Assembly: GCF_007744255.1 (NCBI RefSeq)
Contig: NZ_CP036267.1
Location: 1-64,000, forward strand
Origin: Thalassoglobus polymorphus
Lineage (GTDB): Bacteria > Planctomycetota > Planctomycetia > Planctomycetales > Planctomycetaceae
Direction: 5' to 3'
Length of the DNA: 64,000 nucleotides
The translations under genes and the position numbers were made by a program. Under the pieces are notes generated by a model. The model was given only the letters and a program-made list of their open reading frames with translations, ran no database searches and had not been told where the DNA came from. This document shows positions 54,128-63,721 of the stretch, piece after piece; within the stretch, counting starts at the first letter, position 1; each line of letters opens with the position of its first letter.

Positions 54128-54473
54128 CGTGATACGCAATGTCGGCGATGACTTTTGTCATGCGCAAAAAAAATGCCCTCATCCGTCGATGAGGGCATTT
54201 TTGGCAAGTCACCAACCCCACGCGGTACTTGCCGGGTGTCGGGACTGATTCGCCTGTGCGAGAACTGATTCAATCAACTTGATTTGCGGATTCTCGACGA
54301 TTGAGAAGTCCATTCAATTCAGAGAAGACTGAAAAGTTCAACTTTCTGTGGGAGGCGAATCGGCAATCAATGTGAGAGCATTGAGAGAGGACGCAAAAGA
54401 CGATGTTGAAAGTGAGAGTCAATCAGTTTTCTTTTTGCTGAGTGCTTCACTTTCCTCGCGAATTTGTGAGAGC
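54128..54473. other. 346-bp intergenic region between convergent genes
   Basis: It contains the strong terminator at 54169-54202, a second hairpin (GGCAAGT and ACTTGCC, 54203-54233) and a weaker GAAAGTGA/TCACTTTC pair (54408-54454) downstream of the pilin-like gene. No gene is seen. Confidence 0.55.
54169..54202. terminator. bidirectional rho-independent terminator
   Basis: A perfect 15-bp stem (AAAAATGCCCTCATC / GATGAGGGCATTTTT) closes a 4-base loop, with A-rich and T-rich flanks suitable for termination in either direction. It lies 42 bp after the sugar dehydrogenase stop. Confidence 0.9.
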
Positions 54474-54752
54474 TTATTGGACGTCGAACTGTCCAGCACA
54501 GAAGTCGACGGTGTCGTAGAAGTCGCTGCAATCGACCCAGCCTTTGTGTCCTTGCATTCCTCTGACTTCGTACGATTGCTGAATCCCGCTGAATGCGGAA
54601 CCGACGTCTTCCAGTTCGTTGTTGATGTTCAGTGCCAGTTCTGAGAGTCCGACGATCATTCCGAGGACGACAATCGTTGCGACAAGAACAAGTTCAGCAG
54701 AAACAATGAAACCGGCTTCGTCGTTGAGGAGTGAGTTGAATAGAGCGTTCAT
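54474..54752 (-). CDS. small Flp-pilin-like membrane protein
   Basis: A 92-residue protein. A short N-terminal part with NDEAGFIVSAE is followed directly by a 20-residue hydrophobic helix (LVLVATIVVLGMIVGLSELA) and a soluble C-terminus with two cysteines (DCSDFYDTVDFC). A glycine or charged residue just before a hydrophobic alpha helix, with Glu at about +5, is the layout of type IVb Flp/TadE prepilins. Cleavage by a prepilin peptidase is plausible but unproven. Planctomycete genomes often carry several such genes under misleading names. AAGGA lies 8 bases before the ATG. No tad genes adjoin. Confidence 0.7.
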   Translation of the reverse strand: MNALFNSLLNDEAGFIVSAELVLVATIVVLGMIVGLSELALNINNELEDVGSAFSGIQQSYEVRGMQGHKGWVDCSDFYDTVDFCAGQFDVQ

Positions 54753-55098
54753 CGTGGGGTTCCTTGTGTTGGAAAGAATTGTTTTTGATGAAAGAACCTA
54801 AAGCGAAGCCAGTGCCAAAACTGTTCAAGCAGGTTGTCATTTTGATTACCAGACGAGCTCTTGTTTCTCGTAAGTGGTTGTCGTGTAGCTGCTTACGAAA
54901 TGTTTAGAAATCTGAATCCTCTCCTGGCGTTGCCTGATGCTTAGAAACCTCAGTGATGTCTTTTTGCTACGTCGATTTTGCGAGAATCTTGGAAGCCGAT
55001 CTGAGTTCGCTGTAAAATGTGATTTGGGATGAAGTTACAATTCGTGATGCCAGAATGCATCAGTGTTGCGGGAAGGCCACTTTTGAGGATCGATCGCT
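54753..55098. other. 346-bp divergent intergenic region
   Basis: It lies between the pilin-like and homocysteine methyltransferase-like genes. A CGTAAG/CTTACG inverted repeat with a 17-base loop lies at 54869-54897. I looked for SAM or cobalamin riboswitch patterns because of the downstream methyltransferase and saw none I could support. Confidence 0.45.
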
Positions 55099-55983
55099 AT
55101 GCCGGACCAACTCATTCATGATCGGCTTCAAGAAAAATCTATTATCTTGATGGATGGAGCGACCGGAACTGAATTACAGCGACGCGGGTTTGAATTGCAA
55201 TCTCCGGGGTGGTCGGCAACTGCTATTCGAGAAGCCCCAGAGATTCTGTTGTCGATTCATCACAACTACGTTGGGGCAGGAGCAGAGATCCTCACAACGA
55301 ATACTTTCCGGACTCACTCACGGAATTTGAAAGAAACAATCTGGGCAAATGATGCGAGGCAGCTGACAATTGATGCGGTCGCGATCGCTCGGCAAGCTTC
55401 GAATGGGCTCGCCTATCTCGCTGGCTCGATTGCCCCGCTGGAAGATTGTTATTCGCCAGAACTGACGCCCTCAGAGTCAGAACTTGAAGCGGAACACGCA
55501 TTGATGATTGAGAATTTACTCGCTGCGGGGGTAGATTTTCTCTTATGCGAAACACAAATCACGATCCGAGAAGCGTCGATTCTGGCTACGCTTTGTCAGC
55601 GAAGTCGAGCCCCTTTCATGATCAGTTTCACCTGCGGACGGGATGGAAAACTGCTCTCAGGGGAATCTCTGGCCGAAGCGGTGAAGAGTGTGATGTGCTT
55701 TGGGCCAGAAGCAATCCTTGTGAATTGCATCCCAATCGATGAAGTGCTGCCTGCTCTTCAGGAGATCCACAAGACTGCCCCTGAAATGGTCCTTGGCGCC
55801 CAGGCGAACACTGGCAGGTTGGTCTCCAACGGAACTTGGGAGTCAACTGAGGGTGAGTATCCGGCAGTTTACGCCGAATTCGCAATGACCTGGAAAGAGT
55901 TTGGTGCCCGCTTGATTGGAGGCTGCTGCGGAACAGGTTCGCAGCACATAAAGTTCTTGAATGAAACAGTTTGCGTTGATTGA
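55099..55983 (+). CDS. homocysteine S-methyltransferase family protein
   Basis: A 294-residue TIM-barrel enzyme. The N-terminal LMDGATGTELQRRG (about 17-30) is the family opening. ILTTNTF, CETQI and AILVNC (about 206-211) follow, and the C-terminal GGCCGT (about 274-279) supplies two zinc-binding cysteines beside the one in VNC. These enzymes move a methyl group to homocysteine from S-methylmethionine, betaine or a corrinoid. The donor here is unknown; the length suits the stand-alone S-methylmethionine type more than MetH. GAGGA is upstream of the ATG, at the long end of normal spacing. Confidence 0.9.
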   Translation: MPDQLIHDRLQEKSIILMDGATGTELQRRGFELQSPGWSATAIREAPEILLSIHHNYVGAGAEILTTNTFRTHSRNLKETIWANDARQLTIDAVAIARQASNGLAYLAGSIAPLEDCYSPELTPSESELEAEHALMIENLLAAGVDFLLCETQITIREASILATLCQRSRAPFMISFTCGRDGKLLSGESLAEAVKSVMCFGPEAILVNCIPIDEVLPALQEIHKTAPEMVLGAQANTGRLVSNGTWESTEGEYPAVYAEFAMTWKEFGARLIGGCCGTGSQHIKFLNETVCVD

Positions 55984-56295
55984 ATTAGTCTTGCGATTCC
56001 CGCGAATTGCGTTGAATTTCTGCCGCTTTGGGCCCTCTTTTGGCGAAAGTCGATCTTCCTGCTGTGATTCTCTTTAAGTAGTTTCCGGCGATCATCCTCT
56101 CTCCACATCTCGATTACAGATTCTCTCGCGAACGACTCGCGAAAGCGTCCCACGTACGCAGTTCCTGCGCACGCTCATCCTGATTACCCCCATCGACTCA
56201 TGAGACGAATCGCAAACTTATTTGGCTTACGCCGCTTCGGTCCTGACAACTGTTCAGAGGCTGCTCGCGAATCGATTCGGGTTGAGGGAGCAACG
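55984..56295. other. 312-bp intergenic region upstream of the autotransporter-like gene
   Basis: It should hold the promoter of the gene at 56296. TCTCGCGAACGACTCGCGAAA (given here in part: two TCGCGAA copies near 56127-56143) forms a short direct and partly palindromic repeat. The open frame from 56200 has no ribosome-binding site. Confidence 0.4.
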
Positions 56296-59200
56296 ATGAC
56301 CAACCAAATCCACCAGTCAAGACGACAAACGCCGGTTCAATCTCCGGCGTCTCAAGATGGAACCTGGGGTATGCATATGTCCTTGCTTCAACGAGCGAGT
56401 CAAGCCACTCGGCTTTTCAATCGAGCAAGTCTTCAACGAGCGTCAGTGAAAACCGGTCGCTATGTGGCGGCCTTCGCACTCGCCTTGGGAATTGCCTCGC
56501 CGACATTCTCGGATGATCAATTTCCGGGGGACATCGATTACACGATCCCCGTGAATGCTCACTCGATTCCAGACTACTCCGGGTCTCTTAAATCACAACC
56601 TACAAATGGGGTTGGTGGATTTGGAATGATGGGACGAGCGGGGCATGAAGCAGGGGATACCGTCGGCCGAGAAGGCTCGCTCACCTACTTCGACCTGGCT
56701 CCTTACACCTTCCACGGAGACACCATGTTCTTCGGGGATGGTCGTCTGTTTGTCACCAATCGGGGCAAGATGGGTGGTAGTGCCGGTTTGGGAATGCGGC
56801 ATTTCTTCCCTTCCAAGAATACCGTTCTTGGTTCCACCTTTTACTACGATCACGATGAGTCTCGTGGGGTTACGTTTGAGCAATTCACAATTGCTGGCGA
56901 AATCCTGACGGAATTCTTCGACGTTCGTACGAACGTTTACATCCCCTTTGGCGATAAACAACAAGTGACCGACGTTCGATTTGAACCTGGCACTCAAATG
57001 TTTGTGGATGCCATCGGGCCTGGCGGAAGTGTGCAGGGAAGTAACATTAGCTTTCAGTCTCGAACATTTTCCTCCGCAGCTTTGGAAGGGTTCGACACTC
57101 TCCTTTCGACACCGATTCAAGGGACTCTTGCCGAGAAACACAATCTGGAAGTCTCCGCAGGAGCTTACCACTACCAGGCGCGTGGGCTCGATTTAGAGAA
57201 AGTGACCGGATTCAAACTTCGGATGGATGGGGACTTTCTTGATCGACTCTCGCACATGTTCCTCGAGGTGACGAGCGACAATGTTTTCAATACGAATGTT
57301 GTTTTTGGAGCAGATGTCAACTACTGGGGGCACCTGGATCCACAACCTCGTTTGGGAAAAAGTCAGTACAGCCGTATGGCAAGCTGGGTTCGAAGAAGCC
57401 GAACCGTTTCAACTTTGGATAACAGCGCGTTGAACGCACCAGAGCTGGCAATTAATCCCGATGATGGTGATCCATACTTGATCTACCATGTTCGAAACAA
57501 TCCAAATCCACCACCTGGAAACTTCCCGGCACCCCTTGGAAATGGATCACTCTCGATGCCATTCCAGTACATTCAGGAAGCGATCGACGAGTCTCCTTTT
57601 GCCGATATTGTGTTCGTGCAAGCCAACAGCGTGTTTGACGGAGTGGTCGATGGAAATGGAAATGCCACAGCTGTCTTGCGAGACAATGTGCTTGTCCTCG
57701 GCGAAGGTGTTCCATTAACAATTCCAGTCGTCGGAATCGTGAACGAAATTGACTTGCCAACAGTCACACCCGGCCCCGCATCCCGACCGATTATTCAGAA
57801 TGTGACCGGTCCGGTGATCACGATGGGGAACAACAGCCGTTTTGCTGGTTTCACCATTCAGGATTATGCTGATGGGCCTGCGATCCTCGCATCAGGAATT
57901 GACAGTGCCGAACTCAATGAACTCATCATCAATAATTCGACCGGGACTCTCGGGTCAGGAATAGAGATCGATTCTTCAACAGGAGGATTTGTCCTGGAGA
58001 ACATCGCAATCTCGAACACATCCGGGAACGCATTTAGCGTAACTGGCGGCAATGCAACCGTTGTCTTCAATGGCGAGAATACCATCACGAATTCAAGTGG
58101 TCTCTCCGTGTTGATCGAAGACGCCGGAGGAAGTGTCAACATGCGGAACACCTCCATCATGGACGACGGTGGCGAGGGGATTTTAGTTCGAGGAACGACA
58201 GCAACCTCATCAACTGCGAATGTGACGTTTGATCAAATCGAATTGTTGAACACGAATACAGGCGAGAGTGGTGCTTTTCAAGTCGAAAACCATTCCGCTG
58301 GAGTCACCGTGGCAAACGCGATGACAATTGACACACCTCTCACTGGTGGGATTTCAGTCCTGAACCTCCAATCGACAGGTTCAGTTGTCTTCCAGGGAGC
58401 AGTCACAATCACAGACCGAAACGATCACGGTCTCTTGATTCAAGATATTGCCGAAGGTCCAGATCCGTTCAATCCCGGTGCTGACCGGGCTGGGCTGGTC
58501 ACCTTCCAGGACACCTTGACAATTAACGGCTTGGGAACAGCTCCGTCAGCGACGGCTGCGATTGAAGTCCAATCCAGTTCTGGAACGATCACTTTGAACA
58601 ATGTCGCGATTGATACGAGTCTCGCTCAGGGGATCGACATTCAAGACATCATGGACACCGGGACGACGATCGGACGGTTTGTCGTTGTCGGTCAGACGTC
58701 CATTCGAAACGTCCTTGGAAACTCGATTAACATTGAAAACGTTCAAAAATCGATGTACCAAATCGTCTTCACGGACGTGGATATCAACAACCGTGGTTCC
58801 GCTGGAATTGATGTTGATACAAGCTCGGCGTTTACTCAATTCCTCGGCTCTGTCCTGATTGACAACCAGTTAGGGACAACCGCTCCAGCGATTGTTATCA
58901 ATGATAATTCAGGAGACATCGGGTTCAATCTCGTCTCTGTCCAGAATGCACTCGGAGCATTGTCTTCCGACTCCGGTGTTCAAATTACCGACAACACCAA
59001 TGCAGCCCCGAATGAAATGGCAGATGTCAGTTTCACAAGACTGGATGTGGAGTTCTTTGGGAATTCTGGAGTTGACGATGATACAGCAGTCCGCATCAGT
59101 GGAAATGATAACGTTCAGGTCTCAACCGGTACTCTGGATGCAACCGATGCGACAGCGATTCGTGTTACAAACAACTTGCGACATAACCTGATGTTTGAAT

Positions 59201-60459
59201 CGATCACTGCCTCGAACGACCGATTCGGTATTTTTGTCGGAGATAGTATCGGCTCTTTCATCGTGACAGGAGTTGGTCAAAATGCTGCCTCGGGTGGTGA
59301 AATTTCCCAAATGACCGTGGATGGTGCTCACTTCAATGACACGCAGTATGTTGAGCTGGGGTACATGGATTTCTTGGGAAATAATCTCGGTATTCATGGA
59401 CAGACAATCATTGTCGAAGGAGCTGGAATAGATCCTGAAGTTCTCCTTCTCGGGCTCGATATCCGAAACTCGGATCGTGAAGCGATCTTAATGGAAAATG
59501 TTTCCGACTTTACCTTGATGGATTCCACACTTGTGAACAACGGTACGGGAGCGAACCAACAGCAAATCGACTTCCTGGCAACGATTGACGAAATTGACAT
59601 CGATGGTGACGGAGTTGATGACGATCCAGATGACCTCGTGACCTATAATGTGAACATTGTGAACAACAGCGTGATGGACGGGCAAACCACGCTAGCCGGG
59701 ACCGATATGATCGCCTTGCGAACGGGTGGTGCGATCGGGAAAGGGGCTCCGCTGAACTTTAACTTGCTGAACAACGGAATCCCTGGAGCAATGACTTTCG
59801 CAGGCTTGACTCCAAATCGTTCAAACGGAGCGGCGGTTAATGTCACCTGGACAGGGGAGAGTCAAATCATAATGGACTCAAATACAATTCTCTTTGCGAA
59901 TGGCCCGAATAATCAGACCGGAGTGGAGCTGAATATCGATGGGATTGCTGACGTCCTGTACTCCAATAATGATCTTGCTTCATCAGGAATCAACGATATT
60001 GGACTCGACTTTACCTTCCTGGAATCAACAAACCTCATCATCAGCAACAATCTACGTCGAGACGAAGACAATAACGTGATCGCTGGAAGTGGATTCCAAA
60101 TGACTGGAAACGGAGCTACAGGCATGTCGCTCACATTCCAGAGTGGTGGAAACAATATCGCAATCGAAAACAACCAAATCAACCTGGTCGGCTTTGATAG
60201 CACAGGGATTGCCTTTGAACGAATCTTCGCATCGTCAAATGTGGCGATCAACGGAAACGGTATCTTCATGGTCACCGACTTTGACAACGCCAGAGAGGAA
60301 GGAATTATCTTCCGCGATGTTCGAGGTGTTATCAATCTCAGTGGAAACGTGAACAACGAGATCCCACTCGGAACATTCTTCCCGTGGTATCTGGACTTCT
60401 TCATCCCAGCTGGGACAAGCAATGGTCAGATTATCGTGAACGGAAATGCTGTTCCATAA
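56296..60459 (+). CDS. inverse-autotransporter-like outer-membrane protein with beta-helix passenger
   Basis: A 1387-residue exported protein. A long leader ends in the hydrophobic VAAFALALGIASPTFS (about residues 55-75). The next 230 residues look like an intimin/invasin-type beta-barrel: GRLFVTNRGKMGGSAGLGMR, VLGSTFYYDHDESRG and VRTNVYIPFGD recall the family's glycine-rich strands and its N-x-F-x-D pattern. From about 390 to the end the chain is a Thr/Asn/Ile-rich parallel beta-helix with regular IxIxNxxGxGI turns. A calcium-binding loop DIDGDGVDDDPDD lies near 1100. Barrel first and passenger last is the inverse (type Ve) order. ATG at 56296 has GAGGGAG six bases upstream; the earlier ATG at 56200 has none. 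Adhesion is inferred. Confidence 0.75.
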   Translation: MTNQIHQSRRQTPVQSPASQDGTWGMHMSLLQRASQATRLFNRASLQRASVKTGRYVAAFALALGIASPTFSDDQFPGDIDYTIPVNAHSIPDYSGSLKSQPTNGVGGFGMMGRAGHEAGDTVGREGSLTYFDLAPYTFHGDTMFFGDGRLFVTNRGKMGGSAGLGMRHFFPSKNTVLGSTFYYDHDESRGVTFEQFTIAGEILTEFFDVRTNVYIPFGDKQQVTDVRFEPGTQMFVDAIGPGGSVQGSNISFQSRTFSSAALEGFDTLLSTPIQGTLAEKHNLEVSAGAYHYQARGLDLEKVTGFKLRMDGDFLDRLSHMFLEVTSDNVFNTNVVFGADVNYWGHLDPQPRLGKSQYSRMASWVRRSRTVSTLDNSALNAPELAINPDDGDPYLIYHVRNNPNPPPGNFPAPLGNGSLSMPFQYIQEAIDESPFADIVFVQANSVFDGVVDGNGNATAVLRDNVLVLGEGVPLTIPVVGIVNEIDLPTVTPGPASRPIIQNVTGPVITMGNNSRFAGFTIQDYADGPAILASGIDSAELNELIINNSTGTLGSGIEIDSSTGGFVLENIAISNTSGNAFSVTGGNATVVFNGENTITNSSGLSVLIEDAGGSVNMRNTSIMDDGGEGILVRGTTATSSTANVTFDQIELLNTNTGESGAFQVENHSAGVTVANAMTIDTPLTGGISVLNLQSTGSVVFQGAVTITDRNDHGLLIQDIAEGPDPFNPGADRAGLVTFQDTLTINGLGTAPSATAAIEVQSSSGTITLNNVAIDTSLAQGIDIQDIMDTGTTIGRFVVVGQTSIRNVLGNSINIENVQKSMYQIVFTDVDINNRGSAGIDVDTSSAFTQFLGSVLIDNQLGTTAPAIVINDNSGDIGFNLVSVQNALGALSSDSGVQITDNTNAAPNEMADVSFTRLDVEFFGNSGVDDDTAVRISGNDNVQVSTGTLDATDATAIRVTNNLRHNLMFESITASNDRFGIFVGDSIGSFIVTGVGQNAASGGEISQMTVDGAHFNDTQYVELGYMDFLGNNLGIHGQTIIVEGAGIDPEVLLLGLDIRNSDREAILMENVSDFTLMDSTLVNNGTGANQQQIDFLATIDEIDIDGDGVDDDPDDLVTYNVNIVNNSVMDGQTTLAGTDMIALRTGGAIGKGAPLNFNLLNNGIPGAMTFAGLTPNRSNGAAVNVTWTGESQIIMDSNTILFANGPNNQTGVELNIDGIADVLYSNNDLASSGINDIGLDFTFLESTNLIISNNLRRDEDNNVIAGSGFQMTGNGATGMSLTFQSGGNNIAIENNQINLVGFDSTGIAFERIFASSNVAINGNGIFMVTDFDNAREEGIIFRDVRGVINLSGNVNNEIPLGTFFPWYLDFFIPAGTSNGQIIVNGNAVP

Positions 60460-60477
60460 GCTCAAGCGGTTGGCAGT

Positions 60478-61563
60478 TCAATTACACGCCTCGGATGTTG
60501 AATCCGCAGGCGTGTTTTTTTTTCGCTGTGCTGAATTGCTTTCACAGTTTCTGTGTTGAATCAGCTGAGCAGCAATACTGATGGCAATTTCTGGGACAGT
60601 TTGTGAGCCGATTTCCAACCCGATGGGAGCGTGAACCCGGTCGAGCAACTCGGCATCGATTCCATTTCGAATCAGGTCATCGAAGATCAATTTAATCTTC
60701 CGCTTCGAACCGATCATCCCGACGAATTTCGGATTCCGCTTGATGATGTGAAACAGGGCCTCCTCATCGTGGTTGTGACCACGTGTTACAATCACGCAGT
60801 AAGTTTGCTCGTCGATTTTCAGATTCGGGAGGACTTCGTCGAACTCTCCAATGACCCAGTTCTTCGCTGCCGGGATATTTTCCGAGTTGCAATAGATTTC
60901 ACGATCATCAACAACCGTGACTTCGAAGTCGGCATCGGCTGCGTAAGTTGTTAGCTGTCGTCCGATATGCCCCGCACCAACCACGATAAGTTTGATCAGC
61001 GGCAAACGCGGCAGGTACGAAACCCCCTTGGCAACGCTCGGTCGCGGACGAAGCTTGAGTGGAGGAAGATTTTTGGTCACTGCACTGGGAGGAGTCTCTC
61101 CCGTTGAAGATGTGATAAATGTTTCATTGTGGTCAAACAGAAATTGAGTCCCGGCGACCCCGATGGAGTCGTCGAGCAAGACCGCTTCAGTCAGACCTTT
61201 CCCTGTCTGTAACAGTTTCAGGGTTGTCTGAAGATATTCCAGATTGGTCTGGGCAGCGACGGGGCTGATCAACATCTTCATGCGGCCGCCACAGATCAGT
61301 CCGTCATCCCAACCGTAGTCGTGATTCAGCTGAAACGAGACGACCTCTGACGTTTGTGTGGCGAGATTCTCGAGCGCCTGACGTTTCACTTCCGCTTCGA
61401 CACAGCCTCCGCCAAGGGTTCCGACTTGAGAACCATCCTCGTGGACAAGCATCGTGGCGCCCGGCTTTTGCGGGGTTGATCCACGGGTCTCGATCAGAGA
61501 GGTGAAAACGACATCCTTTCCACTCTCTCTGGCAGCAATGATCGCTTCCAGAACGTTTCGCAT
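60478..61563 (-). CDS. xdhC: XdhC/CoxI family molybdoenzyme maturation factor
   Basis: A 361-residue protein. The N-terminal XdhC domain has TRGSTPQKPGATMLV and GTLGGGCVEAEV (about 25-60). The C-terminal Rossmann domain has LIVVGAGHIGRQL (about 190-202) and VGMIGSKRKIKLI (about 283-295). In xanthine dehydrogenase maturation, XdhC binds and sulfurates the molybdenum cofactor before insertion. No xanthine dehydrogenase or CO dehydrogenase genes are in the window, so its client is elsewhere. Its last codons contain the terminator of the convergent gene, which shapes the C-terminal sequence SEACN. Confidence 0.9.
   Translation of the reverse strand: MRNVLEAIIAARESGKDVVFTSLIETRGSTPQKPGATMLVHEDGSQVGTLGGGCVEAEVKRQALENLATQTSEVVSFQLNHDYGWDDGLICGGRMKMLISPVAAQTNLEYLQTTLKLLQTGKGLTEAVLLDDSIGVAGTQFLFDHNETFITSSTGETPPSAVTKNLPPLKLRPRPSVAKGVSYLPRLPLIKLIVVGAGHIGRQLTTYAADADFEVTVVDDREIYCNSENIPAAKNWVIGEFDEVLPNLKIDEQTYCVIVTRGHNHDEEALFHIIKRNPKFVGMIGSKRKIKLIFDDLIRNGIDAELLDRVHAPIGLEIGSQTVPEIAISIAAQLIQHRNCESNSAQRKKNTPADSTSEACN
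60484..60523 (+). terminator. rho-independent terminator of the autotransporter-like gene, inside xdhC
   Basis: ACACGCCT and AGGCGTGT with inner CGGA/TCCG form a 12-bp stem, one unpaired C, and a run of nine T residues follows. It begins 24 bp after the upstream gene's stop and overlaps the 3' coding end of xdhC on the other strand. Confidence 0.9.
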
Positions 61564-62058
61564 TTTGTATCAATCAACAAGGTCTCGCGACAGCGTGTAG
61601 CAATAGGGAGGGAACTCCAGAGCGAGTGAAATTCTCGTTACGAGACAACCTCGCTGAGTCACGACGATCGCGCAATCACGAACATAACACCCACCCACAA
61701 AATTGTAGGCGGGCCGTCGTTGCAAAGAAAGGAGTCTGTAGGAACGCCTGACTGGAGGGAAGACTCAGTTGTCCACCGACGTACTCAATAAAAACTGATC
61801 CAAAGTCGTGGCCACGCTACAGCCGCTTCCAATACAGTGTCGCGCACTGCCTGCTGGCGATCAGCGAGCCCATCGGTGAAATGCGTTTTTCGCAGGTACG
61901 ACCACGATCGGCACAGCATTAAAGGCTGTCTCATCAGTGAAGCGATGAACGAGCATCAAAAGGGCCATGCAGGTCGCGGAATCGACGAAGCGTTTCCGTA
62001 CTCTGTTTTCAATGAGGCCTCGGGATGCCTCGGCTTGTCACTCGGCTGGCAACGTCGA
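61564..62058. other. 495-bp gene-free stretch
   Basis: The longest gap of the window. Open frames here have no ribosome-binding sites. On the minus strand a frame near 61860-62000 has a protein-like composition (for example DETAFNAVPIVVVPAKNAF) but ends in a stop and lacks an N-terminus; it may be a gene relic. I saw no RNase P, tmRNA or SRP signature. Confidence 0.4.
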
Positions 62059-62514
62059 TTAAACTCCACGGACTCGCAGGAAGCCTGCAATCGCAACGAC
62101 TACGGTTGCTAGAATCAGCGTGAGTAAGGTCCAGGATTGCGAGTTCTGTCGCATCTTTTCAAACGCTTTCGCACGTCCCGGTAGCACCGATGCGATGAAG
62201 AAGACCACAAAAGCGAGGAGAATCTTGATTCCCATATACATGTGATATTTTGAATCACCAGCAGCTTTGTGTTCTGGAATCGCGACCGCGATGTAGTTGT
62301 AGAAACCGGAGAAGATCAATAAGCCGATCGCCATTCCTACAAAGGCTCGCCATTTCTTCATAATCCGTTCCTTGAATGCTTCGTGCTCCGCTTCGGGGAG
62401 CTCCTTGGCAGCAGGTTTGAGGACCATGAATATAAACATTGATCCACCAAACAGGAGAATGGCAGCGAGAATATGTAAAACGCGTGAAATTACGTGAACA
62501 GGGAAAAGATCCAT
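62059..62514 (-). CDS. four-helix membrane protein (CopD/COG5615-like)
   Basis: A 151-residue integral membrane protein. Four hydrophobic helices lie at about 8-30, 55-75, 95-115 and 125-145. HVISRVLHILAAILLFGGS in the first and YHMYMGIKILLAFVVFF in the third carry histidines that in CopD-like proteins could hold haem or copper. The function is unknown. ATG at 62514 is chosen over TTG at 62523. Upstream is a divergent sugar isomerase gene. Confidence 0.75.
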   Translation of the reverse strand: MDLFPVHVISRVLHILAAILLFGGSMFIFMVLKPAAKELPEAEHEAFKERIMKKWRAFVGMAIGLLIFSGFYNYIAVAIPEHKAAGDSKYHMYMGIKILLAFVVFFIASVLPGRAKAFEKMRQNSQSWTLLTLILATVVVAIAGFLRVRGV

Positions 62515-62673
62515 CGATAGCAACCTGTTGAAAGGAAGTTTTTTTTACGATTATGCACGAAGCAGGTTCGGAATGGTAGCTACAAGACGTTTGATCTTTC
62601 GACCGTTCTCGGGTACTTTCTGAGGGAATCTTTGCATCAATTTCTGATAGATTATCTTTTGAGGAGAATTGCT

Positions 62674-63675
62674 ATGGGGCGTCCGGTCACCTTGTTTACA
62701 GGCCAGTGGGCAGATCTTCCGTTGGAAGAGCTTGCCAGAAAAGCGAAGGAGTTCGGCTACGATGGGCTCGAACTGGCTTGCTGGGGTGACCACTTCGAAG
62801 TCGATAAAGCTCTCTCCGACGATACTTATTGCGCCAAAAAACGTGACCTGCTCGAACGTCATGACCTGAAGCTGTTCGCGATTTCAAACCACCTCGTAGG
62901 TCAGGCCGTTTGCGACAATATTGATCAGCGGCATCAGGCGATTCTTCCCGAATACGTTTGGGGCGACGGTGACCCCGCTGGTGTCAATGAGCGAGCCATC
63001 GAGGAAATGAAAAATACCGCTCGGGCAGCTCAGAAGCTCGAAGTGAGTGTTGTGAACGGGTTTACAGGTTCAAGTATCTGGCCTTACCTGTACGATTTCC
63101 CCCCAACACCAACATCGATGATTGAAGCTGGCTTCCAGCAGTTTGCAGATCGCTGGAATCCCATTCTGGACGTTTTTCAGGAATGTGGAGTCCGCTTCGC
63201 TTTGGAAGTTCATCCGACCGAAATCGCATTTGATATTTACTCTGCAAAAACGGCACTGGATGCAATTGGTCACCGTGAAGAATTTGGTTTCAACTTTGAC
63301 CCCAGCCACTTAATTTGGCAAGGTGTTGACCCTGTTGAATTCATTCGAGAATTCCCAAACCGCATCTATCATGTTCATATGAAAGATGCGGCGACGACCC
63401 TCAATGGTCGCACTGGAATTCTCTCCAGTCATCTCTCATTCGGTGATCCACGGCGTGGTTGGGACTTCCGTAGCGTTGGGCGTGGAGGAGTTCGTTTCGA
63501 AGAGATTATTCGCGCACTGAATGCCGTTGGTTACCCGAGTGATATGCCACTTTCTGTCGAATGGGAAGATTGTGGAATGGACCGCGAACAGGGAGCTGCC
63601 GAAGCTGCCGACTTCTGCCACAACATTGACTTCAAGTCAAGCGGAGTCCGCTTCGACGCCGCCTTTGGTGACTGA
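62674..63675 (+). CDS. sugar phosphate isomerase/epimerase (xylose isomerase-like TIM barrel)
   Basis: A 333-residue AP-endonuclease-2/TIM-barrel protein. [13 protein letters not shown] marks the second strand. The metal ligands are likely the Glu in LEVHPTE (about 183), the Asp in FDPSHL (about 212), the His in VHMKD (about 241) and the Glu in SVEWED (about 293). Such proteins isomerise or epimerise ketoses or inositol derivatives; planctomycetes have many paralogues whose substrates are mostly unknown. GAGGAG lies 7 bases before ATG 62674, which decides this start over the upstream ATG at 62632. A strong terminator follows. Confidence 0.88.
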   Translation: MGRPVTLFTGQWADLPLEELARKAKEFGYDGLELACWGDHFEVDKALSDDTYCAKKRDLLERHDLKLFAISNHLVGQAVCDNIDQRHQAILPEYVWGDGDPAGVNERAIEEMKNTARAAQKLEVSVVNGFTGSSIWPYLYDFPPTPTSMIEAGFQQFADRWNPILDVFQECGVRFALEVHPTEIAFDIYSAKTALDAIGHREEFGFNFDPSHLIWQGVDPVEFIREFPNRIYHVHMKDAATTLNGRTGILSSHLSFGDPRRGWDFRSVGRGGVRFEEIIRALNAVGYPSDMPLSVEWEDCGMDREQGAAEAADFCHNIDFKSSGVRFDAAFGD

Positions 63676-63721
63676 TCGACAGGCTCAGGAATAGATCCTG
63701 TTGACACCGATCGAGATAGAA

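Noticed and set aside
54753-55098. Possible SAM or cobalamin riboswitch before the homocysteine methyltransferase-like gene
   Set aside because: Only one short inverted repeat is present; none of the conserved cores of these riboswitches was seen.
61837-62112. 91-residue plus-strand open frame in the long gap
   Set aside because: It overlaps the 3' end of the membrane-protein gene, lacks a ribosome-binding site and shows no family pattern.
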